A stretch of DNA of 64,000 bases, taken from positions 2,976,001 through 3,040,000 of the forward strand of contig NZ_CP126738.1 of assembly GCF_030246865.1 (NCBI RefSeq). The letters run 5' to 3'. Below, piece by piece: positions 46,064 through 54,352 of this stretch. The first letter of the stretch is position 1. Each line of letters opens with the position of its first letter. Under the pieces are notes generated by a model. That model made no database searches. It worked only from the letters and a program-made list of their open reading frames with translations, and had not been told where the DNA came from. Both the position numbers and the translations under genes were made by a program. This stretch comes from Microbacterium sp. zg-B96. GTDB taxonomy: Bacteria; Actinomycetota; Actinomycetes; Actinomycetales; Microbacteriaceae.

Positions 46064-47415
46064 GCGCCATGTTCCGCTCCTTCTCCGTGTTCAACTACCG
46101 CGTCTGGTTCATCGGCGCGCTCGTCTCCAACGTCGGCGCCTGGATGCAGGCGACGGCACTGAGCTGGGTCGTGCTGACCGAACTGACCAACAACGATGCC
46201 GGCGCGATGGGCGTCACGATGGCGCTGCAGTTCGCCCCGCCGCTGCTGCTGGTCGGGGTCACCGGCTGGGTGGCCGACCGGTTCGACCGGCGGCGGCTGC
46301 TCATGATCACGCAGAGTTCGCTCCTGGTGATCGGCGTGATCATCGGTTCGCTGCTACTGGCAGGCGTCATGACGCTGCCGCTGATGTACGCCTTCGCGCT
46401 GCTGCTGGGCGTCGTGGCCGCCTTCGACAACCCCAGCCGTCAGGCGTTCGTATCCGACCTGGTCACCCGGGAGAACGCCTCCAACGCGGTCGCGCTCAAC
46501 GCGGCATCCTTCAACGGGGCCCGCATGATCGGTCCGGCCGTCGCCGGTGTCCTGATCGTGGTGGTCGGCACCGGCTGGGTGTTCTTCGTCAACGCCGTCA
46601 CCTTCATCGCGATGATCGTGGCGCTGCTGCTGATCCGCACCGGTGAGCTGATCCCCCGCGTGCACGCCTCCGGGGCGTCGCGGCTTGCCGACGGCATCCG
46701 CTACGTCGGCAAGCGCCCCGACCTCATGGTCGCGTTCGCGATGGTGTTCCTGCTCGGCGCGTTCGGCATGAACTTCCCGATCTTCGCCTCGACGATGGCG
46801 CTGGAGTTCGGGCAGGAAGCCGATGGCTACGGCCTGCTCAGCTCGATCCTCGCTGTCGGCTCGCTCATCGGCGCGCTGCTGGCCGCCCGCCGCGACCGCG
46901 CCCGCATCCGCGTCGTCATCGGCGGCACCGCGCTGTTCGCCGTCGCGGCGACCGTGTCGGCGTTCATGCCGAACTACTGGCTGTACGCCCTGACGCTCAT
47001 GCTCACCGGGTTCGCGGTCGTGACGACCCTGACCACCGCGAACGGCTACGTGCAGACCACCACCGACCCCGCGTTGCGCGGTCGGGTGCTGGCGCTGTAC
47101 ATGGCGATCCTGATGGGCGGCACGCCCATCGGCGCCCCCATCGTCGGCTGGGTGGCTGCGGAATTCGGCCCGCGCAACGCCATCCTGCTGGGAGCCGTGG
47201 CGGCCTTCGCGGCGTTCCTGATCGGTGCGATCTGGCTGCTCGCGTCCGGGCGGGTCACCCGCACCGAGTCGCGCCGGTTCCACCTCACGCTCGGCGAGAC
47301 CCGGCCGCTGTCGGTCGTTTCCCCGGAGTCGTTCTCCGACGAGATCGCCGCGACCACGCCGATCCGCCTGCCCGACGACGAGGCGGCGCCGCGCGTGCGC
47401 AAGCGCGCGGGCTGA
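46060..47415 (+). CDS. MFS transporter (drug efflux/enterobactin exporter type)
   Basis: A 451-residue major facilitator with twelve predicted helices. The loop 2-3 motif is seen as GWVADRFDRRRLL near residue 72, and FDNPSRQAFVSDLV near 130 is characteristic of the DHA3 (EntS-like) drug exporter group. A cytosolic 55-residue tail follows the last helix. It is co-translated with the MarR regulator. Exported substrate unknown. Confidence 0.9.
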   Translation: MSAMFRSFSVFNYRVWFIGALVSNVGAWMQATALSWVVLTELTNNDAGAMGVTMALQFAPPLLLVGVTGWVADRFDRRRLLMITQSSLLVIGVIIGSLLLAGVMTLPLMYAFALLLGVVAAFDNPSRQAFVSDLVTRENASNAVALNAASFNGARMIGPAVAGVLIVVVGTGWVFFVNAVTFIAMIVALLLIRTGELIPRVHASGASRLADGIRYVGKRPDLMVAFAMVFLLGAFGMNFPIFASTMALEFGQEADGYGLLSSILAVGSLIGALLAARRDRARIRVVIGGTALFAVAATVSAFMPNYWLYALTLMLTGFAVVTTLTTANGYVQTTTDPALRGRVLALYMAILMGGTPIGAPIVGWVAAEFGPRNAILLGAVAAFAAFLIGAIWLLASGRVTRTESRRFHLTLGETRPLSVVSPESFSDEIAATTPIRLPDDEAAPRVRKRAG

Positions 47416-47450
47416 GGCTGAGGCTGCGGGCAGCGCGCGCGGCATCCGCG

Positions 47451-48701
47451 TCAGCGCGGCTCGCGCACCCCGACACGCACCAGGTGGTCGTTGACGAAGC
47501 GCCCATCGGGGTCGAGCCGCTCGAACACCGCACGCGCATCGGCCAGGCGCGGGTGCACGCGCTGCATCGCGGCGCGGTCGAACCGGTGCGCCTTGCCCCA
47601 GTGCGGGCGGGCGTGAAACGGCGCGAGGGCCGCCTCGATGGGCGGCAGCATCGCCGCGACGCCGTCGGGATGGTTGTGCCAGGTGAAGTGGATGATCGCG
47701 ACATCGCGGCGGTAGGCCGGGCTGAGCCACAGCTCATCGGCGGCGGCCGTGCGAAGCTCGGTGACGATGAGGTGCGGACGGATGCCGTCGCCCAGCTGCC
47801 GCACCGCGGTCAGCGCCGCCGCGGCATCCGCCCGGTCGACGAAGTACTCGCTCTGGATCTCGTCGCCGAACGACGGCTCGGCGTCGAGGCGGAAGTGCGG
47901 CAACCGCTGCAGCCAAGGGCCGGGGACACCGGCGAGCTCGGTGACGTTGTCCGCCTCGCTCAGCGGTGACTCGCCGCCGGTGGCTCGCACGCCGTCGAGC
48001 AGGGTGTCAGGGACGGGGTCGTCGTCGGCATCCAACCGCGTCTTCACCCACGCGTAACCGATCGAGCCCGGCTCCCACAGGGAGAACAGCGACACGCTGT
48101 AGCCGGCGGAGGTGAGCTCGTCGTACCCGGCGAGCGCGGCGTCCCACGTGATGCCGGTGTAGATGTCCTGCCGCACCCGGAACGTCGGCTGCACATCGAG
48201 GGTCAGCGACACCAGGATGCCGAACGCGCCCAGCCCCACCGCGAGGGCGGGGAAGTCGGGGTCGCCGCGGCGCACCTCGTGCAGGTCGCCGTCGGCGCCG
48301 ACGTAGCGCAGCGCCCGCACCGCCGCCGACAGCACGCCGTTGCGGTCGCCCGACCCGTGGGTGCCGGTGGCGGTGGCCCCGCCGACGTTGATGTGCGGGA
48401 GCGACCCGAGGTTGCCCAGGGCCCAGCCGCGCTCCTCGAGCCACAGCGCGAGTTCGCCGTAGCGGGTGCCGGCGCCGACGGTGACGGCGCGGTCCTCGAC
48501 GTCGAGGTGGAACGCCGGGTCGATGCCGGTGACATCGATGAGCGTGCCGTCGGTGTCGGGGAGGTCGGTGAAGGAGTGCCGCGTGCCCAGCGCATGCACG
48601 CGGCCGCCGGCGGCGACGAGGCGCCGCACGTCATCGATGGTCCCGGCGGCCTCGATCCGCGGCGCGCGGTAGGTGTAGGTCCCTGCCCAGTTGCGTGGCA
48701 T
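47451..48701 (-). CDS. FAD-linked alditol/sugar-lactone oxidase (AldO-like)
   Basis: This 416-residue protein belongs to the vanillyl-alcohol oxidase family. The FAD site includes ALGTRHSFTDLP near residue 42, where the His is normally the covalent flavin attachment residue, and the GNLGSLPHINVGGATATGTHGSG loop near residue 90-112. The C-terminus matches D-arabinono-1,4-lactone oxidases (WGKAHRFD near 360). Its length is like Streptomyces alditol oxidase, which oxidises xylitol or sorbitol with O2. ATG 48701 follows GGAGAAGGGG. Repeat array A sits just upstream. Rhamnose-module genes lie beyond the array, so a link to polyol or lactone metabolism is possible but unproven. Confidence 0.85.
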   Translation of the reverse strand: MPRNWAGTYTYRAPRIEAAGTIDDVRRLVAAGGRVHALGTRHSFTDLPDTDGTLIDVTGIDPAFHLDVEDRAVTVGAGTRYGELALWLEERGWALGNLGSLPHINVGGATATGTHGSGDRNGVLSAAVRALRYVGADGDLHEVRRGDPDFPALAVGLGAFGILVSLTLDVQPTFRVRQDIYTGITWDAALAGYDELTSAGYSVSLFSLWEPGSIGYAWVKTRLDADDDPVPDTLLDGVRATGGESPLSEADNVTELAGVPGPWLQRLPHFRLDAEPSFGDEIQSEYFVDRADAAAALTAVRQLGDGIRPHLIVTELRTAAADELWLSPAYRRDVAIIHFTWHNHPDGVAAMLPPIEAALAPFHARPHWGKAHRFDRAAMQRVHPRLADARAVFERLDPDGRFVNDHLVRVGVREPR

Positions 48702-48750
48702 CCTCGCCCCTTCTCCCCCGCGTTTTCGCGGTCCCCACAACCTACCCGCC

Positions 48751-48840
48751 GAGTGAGTATTCGTGCCGCCGAGTGAGTATTCGCGGTCGCGAGTGAGTAT
48801 TCGCGGTGAATACTCACTCGACGCGACGAATACTCACTCG
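48751..48840. repeat. Repeat array A: GAGTGAGTATTC mirror-tandem array
   Basis: Three forward copies of GAGTGAGTATTCG start at 48751, 48771 and 48791 (period 20) and two reverse copies follow at 48808 and 48828 (period 20). The array lies between the LLM stop and the AldO promoter, both on the minus strand. The same 12-base word forms array B at 57830-57934. Spacers are only 7-8 bases, so this is not CRISPR. It can fold as a long hairpin. Confidence 0.9.
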
Positions 48841-48849
48841 GCAGCGGGG

Positions 48850-49779
48850 TCAGAGGACGGCGGCGAGCGACTCCAGCGCGGCGACGGGATCGCCCAGCGG
48901 CGCGAACACCGAACTGTGCACGCCGGCGGCTGCCAGCTCGTCGATGCGCGCCCGCACCTGCGCGGGCGTGCCCGCCAGCGCCAGCTGCGCGACCCACTCG
49001 TCGGGAAGCGCCTGCGCGAACTCCTCGCGCGACGCGCTGCGAGCCCGGAGGGCATGGAACTCCGCCGCGAACGTCAGCGGGTCGATGTGCGGCGCCCAGT
49101 CCGGCTCCCCGATCCACGCCAGCGCGGGCCGGGCCGCGGCGAGCGCGGCAGCGGCATCCGCGTCGACGGACCCGACGTTGTACGCGACGAGCCGATGACC
49201 GGATGCCACACCGATTCGTTCCACCGCGGCGCGGGCGTACTCCGGGGTCACCGGCTCCGCCAGCACCGTGCCATCGGCGATGCGCCCCGACAGCGCGAGC
49301 GAACGCGGCCCGCGCACCCCCAGCAGCAGCGGCGGCGGGTCGGCCGGGACACTGGAGGCGTCCAGGCGCACACCGCCGGCGATCACGTCGCCGCGCAGCA
49401 GCGTGCGCAGCGTCGTCACATGCGTGTCGAGGGTGCGCAGCGGCGGGTCGGTCCACGCCCCGACGGACCGCATCCACTCCGGCATCCCGTGCCCGATGCC
49501 GGCGTGCAGCCGGCCGGGAAAGAGCTGCGCGAGGGTGGCCAGCTCCATCGCGCCGAACGCCGCGTTGCGGGCACCGGCGGGCAGGATGCCCAGCCCCACC
49601 CGGATGCGCTCGGTCCACGCCAACACGGCGCCGGCCTGCGCGATGCCGCCGCGGAACCCGAGATCCTCCACGACCCAGAGCTCATCGAACCCGAGGGCTT
49701 CTGCCCGAAGCGCGAACTCGCGCACGCGCGCCGGAGCGATGTTGCGGGGCAGCATGACCCCGATGTCGGGGCGGGTCAC
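48850..49779 (-). CDS. LLM class flavin-dependent oxidoreductase
   Basis: A 309-residue luciferase-like monooxygenase/reductase: LGFDELWVVEDLGFRGG near residue 30, IRVGLGILPAGARNAAFGAMELA near 60, and FPGRLHAGIGHGMPEWM near 88. GTG 49779 overlaps the aldo/keto reductase stop (GTGA), so the two are co-translated. They sit downstream of RhaR on the same strand. The role in or near rhamnose use is not evident. Confidence 0.86.
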   Translation of the reverse strand: MTRPDIGVMLPRNIAPARVREFALRAEALGFDELWVVEDLGFRGGIAQAGAVLAWTERIRVGLGILPAGARNAAFGAMELATLAQLFPGRLHAGIGHGMPEWMRSVGAWTDPPLRTLDTHVTTLRTLLRGDVIAGGVRLDASSVPADPPPLLLGVRGPRSLALSGRIADGTVLAEPVTPEYARAAVERIGVASGHRLVAYNVGSVDADAAAALAAARPALAWIGEPDWAPHIDPLTFAAEFHALRARSASREEFAQALPDEWVAQLALAGTPAQVRARIDELAAAGVHSSVFAPLGDPVAALESLAAVL

Positions 49780-50741
49780 CTCCCGTCCCGGGCGTCCTGC
49801 GCGTCCTGCGCGGCCAGCGGCGTGGGGGCGGCGCCCAGCCCGTCCAGCGCGACCCAGAGCGCGTCGGGCACCGTCACCGCGTGGAGGGCGAGCAACTGTT
49901 CCAGCCGCGGGATGGACGCGATCCCCACGATCGTGGAGTCCACCAGCGGCGAGCGCAGCGAGAAGTGCAGCGCGGCCGCGGCCAGCGGCACGCCGTGGTC
50001 GGCACACACCTCCTCGGCGCGGGCGATCCAGGCGACCAGCTCCGGCGGCGCATCGACGTAACCGTAGGTCGCGCGGGAATTCGCGCCCTTGGCGAGGATG
50101 CCGGCCCCGAACGGTGCCGCGTTGAACACGCCCATGCCCCGGCGACGCGCCTCGGTGAACAGCGCCTCGGCGCTGCGGTCGACGAGGGTGTAGCGATTGT
50201 GGGAGAGGACGACGTCGAACAGCCCGGTTTCGAGGTACTCGGTCATGAGCGGGATGGGACCGGCGGCGATGCCGATCGCATCGACGGCGCCGGAGTCGCG
50301 CAGTTCGCGCAGCGCGTCCACCGCGCCTCCGGGTGCGGTGGCCTCGGCGAACGTGACGCTGTACGGATCGTGGAAGTGCAGGATCTCGACCCGGTCCAGC
50401 CCCAGCCGGGCCAGGCTCTCTTCGTAGGAGCGCAGCACCCGGTCGCGGCCGAACGCGCCGGTCACAGGATCGCGATCGACCTTGGTCGCGATGCGGGCGG
50501 TCGCGCGAGACCCCACCGCCGCCAGCCCCAGCCCCAGCCCCAGCACCGTCTCGGAGCGGCCGTCGCCGTAGTTGTTGGAGGTGTCGATGAGCGGGATGGG
50601 GCCGGTCAGGAACGCCGCCGCGACCCTGACAGCCTCGGCCTCTTCGGGCGAGCCGGGCAGGCTCTGCTTGCCGAGCGCAGAGGTGCCGAGGGTGAGTTCG
50701 CCCACCGTCAGTCCCGTCGCGCCGAGATCGGTGTGTCGCAT
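49776..50741 (-). CDS. Aldo/keto reductase, aldose 1-dehydrogenase-like
   Basis: This 321-residue AKR resembles the D-threo-aldose (L-fucose) 1-dehydrogenase group: the start GATGLTVGELTLGTSALG, catalytic Asp and Tyr in LIDTSNNYGDGRSE near residues 52-65, Lys in ATKVDRD near 88, and His in LHFHDPY near 123. Such enzymes oxidise L-fucose, L-galactose or related aldoses to lactones. It starts 41 bases after the RhaR stop with GGAAGG before the ATG, so it may be in one operon with rhaR and the LLM gene. An alternative oxidative path for 6-deoxysugars is plausible. Confidence 0.83.
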   Translation of the reverse strand: MRHTDLGATGLTVGELTLGTSALGKQSLPGSPEEAEAVRVAAAFLTGPIPLIDTSNNYGDGRSETVLGLGLGLAAVGSRATARIATKVDRDPVTGAFGRDRVLRSYEESLARLGLDRVEILHFHDPYSVTFAEATAPGGAVDALRELRDSGAVDAIGIAAGPIPLMTEYLETGLFDVVLSHNRYTLVDRSAEALFTEARRRGMGVFNAAPFGAGILAKGANSRATYGYVDAPPELVAWIARAEEVCADHGVPLAAAALHFSLRSPLVDSTIVGIASIPRLEQLLALHAVTVPDALWVALDGLGAAPTPLAAQDAQDARDGR

Positions 50742-50782
50742 GGTGCACTGCCTTCCCTGATGGTGCTCGTCGAGCCGCCGGC

Positions 50783-51793
50783 TCACGCGCTCTCGGTGGA
50801 GTCGCGCACCACCAGCTCGGGCTGGAAGCGCACGTTGCGCTCGTGGTCCGCTGTCGGATCGGCCAGCTCCGCCAGCAGCAGATCCACCGCGGTGTAGCCG
50901 ATGAGGCTGGCCGGCTGACGGATGGAACTCAGCGGCACGACGGTGGATGCCGCGAAGTCGATGTCGTCGTAGCCGATGAGCGCGATGTCGTCGGGGATGC
51001 GCACGCCCGACATGATCGACAGCGCCTGGATCGCACCGACGGCCAGCAGGTCGTTCGCCGCGAAGATCGCGTCGGGCCTCGCGGTCATGCCGCGCTCGAG
51101 AACGGCAAGCCCTGCCTCCCGGCCGTGCAGCACGGTGAGGGCCGGCATCTCCACGACCTCCAGCGTCGCGCCGGCGACGGCCTCCACGGCTCGCCGCGCG
51201 CCCTGGAGGCGATCGGCGACCTGGCGCAGCGCCTGCGGCCCGCCCAGGAACATCAGGCGCCGCCGGCCACCGGCGAGCAGGTGGGATGCCGCGAGAAACC
51301 CGCCTTCGACGTCGTCGACCGACACCGAGCAGAACCCCGAATCGGGCATCTCGCGGTCGACGAGGATCACCGGCGTACCGGCATCCCGCAGCCGCGTCAG
51401 CCGCCCGATGTCGTCGGTGGTCGGGGTGATCAGCACGCCGTTGACCCGCTGCTCGAGGAAGAGGTCGAGATATCGCGCCTCGCGCGGAGCGTCCTCGTCG
51501 GCGTTGCCCAGCAGCACCGCCATGTCCGCTTCGTCGGCGCGCGCCTCGGCGCCGCGGGCGACATCGGCGAAGAACGGGTTGCCCGCATCCAGGACGACCA
51601 GGCCGATACTGCGACTGCGTCCGACCCGCAGCTGGCGGGCCGCGTCGTTGCGAACGAAGCCGAGCTGCTCGATGGCCCGCTGCACGCGTTCGACGGTGGC
51701 GGGCGCGACCTTCTCCGGCCGGTTCAGCACGTTGGAGACCGTGCCGACAGAGACCGTGGCCGCCGCAGCGACGTCCCTGATACTGACGACCAT
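50783..51793 (-). CDS. LacI family regulator of the rhamnose operon (RhaR-like)
   Basis: A 336-residue LacI repressor: helix-turn-helix SIRDVAAAATVSVGTVSNVL at residues 4-23, hinge ARQLRVGRSRSIGLVV, and sensor domain ending FAASTVVPLSSIRQP. It is divergent from rhaM-rhaI-esterase-rhaE-rhaB; the 132-base gap holds two palindromes. Rhamnose or rhamnulose would be the inducer by analogy with other actinobacterial LacI-type rhamnose regulators. Confidence 0.88.
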   Translation of the reverse strand: MVVSIRDVAAAATVSVGTVSNVLNRPEKVAPATVERVQRAIEQLGFVRNDAARQLRVGRSRSIGLVVLDAGNPFFADVARGAEARADEADMAVLLGNADEDAPREARYLDLFLEQRVNGVLITPTTDDIGRLTRLRDAGTPVILVDREMPDSGFCSVSVDDVEGGFLAASHLLAGGRRRLMFLGGPQALRQVADRLQGARRAVEAVAGATLEVVEMPALTVLHGREAGLAVLERGMTARPDAIFAANDLLAVGAIQALSIMSGVRIPDDIALIGYDDIDFAASTVVPLSSIRQPASLIGYTAVDLLLAELADPTADHERNVRFQPELVVRDSTESA

Positions 51794-51843
51794 CCGCGTC
51801 CCCTCGTCCGTCGCCCAGGTTATCGAGTGCGGCGACGCGCTGG

Positions 51844-51857
51844 GGCAAACGCTATCC
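51844..51857. promoter_or_regulatory. LacI-type operator upstream of rha -35
   Basis: GGCAAACGCTATCC resembles the pectin-regulon consensus (GGAAAnCGCTWTCC) with one changed base in the left arm. It lies 51 bases from the rhaR ATG and 69 from rhaM. It may let the uronate regulator touch the rhamnose operon, or be a second RhaR site. Confidence 0.55.
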
Positions 51858-51859
51858 GA

Positions 51860-51904
51860 TTGCGCGGAGGTACAGGGATGAGTTACCCTTTTTGAAACGA
51901 TTCA
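51860..51904 (+). promoter_or_regulatory. rha operon promoter and RhaR operator
   Basis: TTGCGC (51860-51865) and TACCCT (51884-51889), 18 bases apart, are a plausible promoter. The palindrome TGAAACGATTCA (51893-51904) covers the expected start site, a position suited to repression. The ATG of rhaM follows 21 bases later with GGAACAGGAACC as ribosome site. Confidence 0.6.
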
Positions 51905-51925
51905 CTCCCGGGAACAGGAACCTCA

Positions 51926-52306
51926 ATGACGAGACAGCCACAGCGCGTCTGCTTCCAGCTGCAGATCGAGCCTGAACTGCTCGACGAGTACATCCGCCGC
52001 CACAGCCCCGTCTGGCCGGAGATGCTGGCAGAGATCGCCGCCTCCGGCCGGCGCAACTACTCGCTGTTCCTGGGCGACGGCGGCCGCCTGATCGGTTACT
52101 ACGAGACCGACAACGACGACGCCGCTCAGGCCTACCTCGCCGCCTCCCCCGTCGCCGCGCGCTGGGAGGCCGAGATGTCCCGGTTCTTCGTGGGCCTGCA
52201 GGGCCGGCCGGACCAGGCATCCACTCCGCTGACCGAGATCTTCAACCTCCACGATCAACTGGCCGCATCCGTCGCGACCACCGACACGACAGAGAGCACC
52301 CGATGA
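51926..52306 (+). CDS. rhaM: L-rhamnose mutarotase
   Basis: A 126-residue dimeric alpha/beta-barrel protein of the RhaM family: CFQLQIEPELLDEYIRRHSPVWPEM near residues 9-33 holds the catalytic His, and NYSLFL with YYETDND follow. It interconverts alpha- and beta-L-rhamnose so that the isomerase receives the right anomer. First gene of the operon; its stop overlaps the rhaI ATG. The family is usually about 104 residues; the C-terminal tail here is slightly longer. Confidence 0.92.
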   Translation: MTRQPQRVCFQLQIEPELLDEYIRRHSPVWPEMLAEIAASGRRNYSLFLGDGGRLIGYYETDNDDAAQAYLAASPVAARWEAEMSRFFVGLQGRPDQASTPLTEIFNLHDQLAASVATTDTTESTR

Positions 52307-53469
52307 GCATCCTCACCCCCGACATCCAGGCCGCCCTGGCCCAGCAGGGCATCGAACTGCCCTCGTGGGCGTTCGGCAACTCCGGTACCCGGTTCCGCGT
52401 GTGGACCACCGAAGGAACCCCGCGCGACCCGTTCGAGAAGATCGCCGACGCCGCCGAGGTCAACCGCGTCACCGGTCTTGCCCCCTCGGTGGCACTGCAC
52501 ATCCCGTGGGACAAGGTCTCGGACTACAGCGTGCTGCGTCGCCACGCCGAGGACCTGGGCGTGAAGCTCGGCACGATCAACTCCAACACGTTCCAGGACG
52601 AGGACTATAAGTTCGGCGCCCTCACGCACGAGAACGAGGCCATCCGCCGCAAGGCGATCGACCACCACATCGAGTGCGTCGACGTGATGGATGCCACCGG
52701 CTCCCGCGACCTGAAGATCTGGCTCGCCGAGGGGTCGAACTACCCCGGCCAGACCGACATGCGCTCCCGTCAGGACCGCCTGCAGGACTCGCTGCAGCAG
52801 ATCTACGCCCGCCTGGCCGGCGAGCAGCGGCTCGTGCTGGAGTACAAGTTCTTCGAGCCGTCGTTCTACCACACCGATGTTCCCGACTGGGGAACGTCCT
52901 ACGTGCAGGTCGCCGCCCTCGGCGAGCGCGCCATGGTGTGCCTGGACACCGGCCACCACGCGCCCGGCACCAACATCGAGTTCATCGTGATGCAGCTGCT
53001 GCGCCTGGGCAAGCTCGGCTCGTTCGACTTCAACTCGCGCTTCTACGCCGACGACGACCTCATCGTGGGCGCCGCCGACCCGTTCCAGCTGTTCCGGATC
53101 CTGTTCGAGGTCATCCGCGGCGGCGGCCTGAACAACCCCGACGTGGCGTTCATGCTCGACCAGTGCCACAACATCGAGGCGAAGATCCCCGGTCAGATCC
53201 GCTCCGTGCTCAATGTGCAGGAGATGACCGCTCGCGCACTGCTGGTCGACCACAACGCGCTCGCCGCGGCGCAGACGGCGAACGACGTGCTCGGCGCGCA
53301 GGCGGTGTTCATGGATGCCTTCTACACCGACGTGCGTCCCGCACTGGCCGAATGGCGCGAGTCGCGCGGGCTTCCCGCCGATCCGATGGCCGCGTATGCC
53401 GCCTCCGGATACCAGGAGAAGATCGAGGCCGAGCGCGTCGGCGGGACCCAGGCCGGCTGGGGAGCCTGA
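52303..53469 (+). CDS. rhaI: L-rhamnose isomerase (RhaI type)
   Basis: This 388-residue TIM-barrel isomerase converts L-rhamnose to L-rhamnulose. It is of the RhaI (Pseudomonas stutzeri/actinobacterial) type, not E. coli RhaA: it shows SVALHIPWDKVSDY near residue 62, LEYKFFEPSFYHTDVPDWG near 182 with the metal-binding Glu, MVCLDTGHHAPGTNIE near 214 and DFNSRFYADDD near 245 with metal-binding Asp. Overlaps rhaM by four bases; the esterase gene follows after four bases. Confidence 0.93.
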   Translation: MSILTPDIQAALAQQGIELPSWAFGNSGTRFRVWTTEGTPRDPFEKIADAAEVNRVTGLAPSVALHIPWDKVSDYSVLRRHAEDLGVKLGTINSNTFQDEDYKFGALTHENEAIRRKAIDHHIECVDVMDATGSRDLKIWLAEGSNYPGQTDMRSRQDRLQDSLQQIYARLAGEQRLVLEYKFFEPSFYHTDVPDWGTSYVQVAALGERAMVCLDTGHHAPGTNIEFIVMQLLRLGKLGSFDFNSRFYADDDLIVGAADPFQLFRILFEVIRGGGLNNPDVAFMLDQCHNIEAKIPGQIRSVLNVQEMTARALLVDHNALAAAQTANDVLGAQAVFMDAFYTDVRPALAEWRESRGLPADPMAAYAASGYQEKIEAERVGGTQAGWGA

Positions 53470-53473
53470 CCCG

Positions 53474-54352
53474 ATGACGGAGCCGTTCGCCGCCGCCGAC
53501 GACCGCACGCTGGACGGTCCGCACGGCCCGTTCGGCGTGCGCGTCTACGCCCCCGCGGAGCCCGCCCGCGTGGGCCTGGTCTGGGCCCACGGCGGCGGAT
53601 TCGCCGGCGGCGACCTCGACATGCCCGAGGCGGACTGGGTCGCCCGGCAGCTGGCCGACCGCGGCATCGCGGTGGTCTCGGTCGACTACGCCCTCGCCCC
53701 GGTGCCGGCCGGATGGACGATGCCCCCGGCGGGCAACACGCGCGAGCGCCTGCGCTACCCGGTCGCCTCCGAGGAGGTCGGCTTCGCGTTCACCTGGGCC
53801 GTCGGTTCGGGCCTCGTCGCCGGGCCCTGGGCGCTGGGTGGGGCGAGCGCCGGCGCCAACCTCGCCACCGGCGCCGCGCTGCGCCTCGTGCACGAGGGCG
53901 GCCCGGTTCCTGCGCTGGTGGCGCTCGCGTACCCCACGCTCCACGCGGTGCAGGATGCTCCGGATGCCGACCTGCGGGCGCTGCTGGACGCCGACCCCGA
54001 CGCCGATCGGTTCGGTCCCGACGTCGTCCGCCGCATGTACGAGAACTACCTGGGTGGGTCGCTGGACGCCGCCGACGTCTACGCGGTCCCCGGCGCCGCG
54101 GCAGCCGCACAGCTGGCGGGGTTCCCGTCCGTGCTCATGATCAACGGCGAGGCGGACGAGCTGCGCATGTCGGGCGAGGCGTTCGCGCGCTCGCTCTCGG
54201 CAGCCGGCGTCCCCATCGAGGCCGTGACCGAACGCGGCACCCAGCACGGCCACCTCAACCGGCCCGACGAGGCCGCAGCATCCGCCTCGATCAAGCGCAT
54301 CGCCGCCCGACTTTCTGCACTTTCTCCCGCCACCGAAGGAACTCCCTCATGA
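53474..54352 (+). CDS. Alpha/beta hydrolase (HSL-type esterase) within the rhamnose operon
   Basis: A 292-residue hormone-sensitive-lipase family hydrolase: oxyanion WAHGGGFAGGD near residue 38, nucleophile in GGASAGANLATG near 122, and His in TQHGHLNRP near 256. It lies between rhaI and rhaE and overlaps rhaE (ATGA), so it is a true operon member. Removing acetyl or other acyl groups from rhamnose or rhamnosyl fragments before isomerisation is a sensible guess. A lactonase role is an alternative. Confidence 0.87.
   Translation: MTEPFAAADDRTLDGPHGPFGVRVYAPAEPARVGLVWAHGGGFAGGDLDMPEADWVARQLADRGIAVVSVDYALAPVPAGWTMPPAGNTRERLRYPVASEEVGFAFTWAVGSGLVAGPWALGGASAGANLATGAALRLVHEGGPVPALVALAYPTLHAVQDAPDADLRALLDADPDADRFGPDVVRRMYENYLGGSLDAADVYAVPGAAAAAQLAGFPSVLMINGEADELRMSGEAFARSLSAAGVPIEAVTERGTQHGHLNRPDEAAASASIKRIAARLSALSPATEGTPS

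Noticed and set aside
48751..48840. CRISPR array
   Set aside because: The repeats have a 20-base period with 7-8 base spacers, switch orientation midway, and no cas gene is near.
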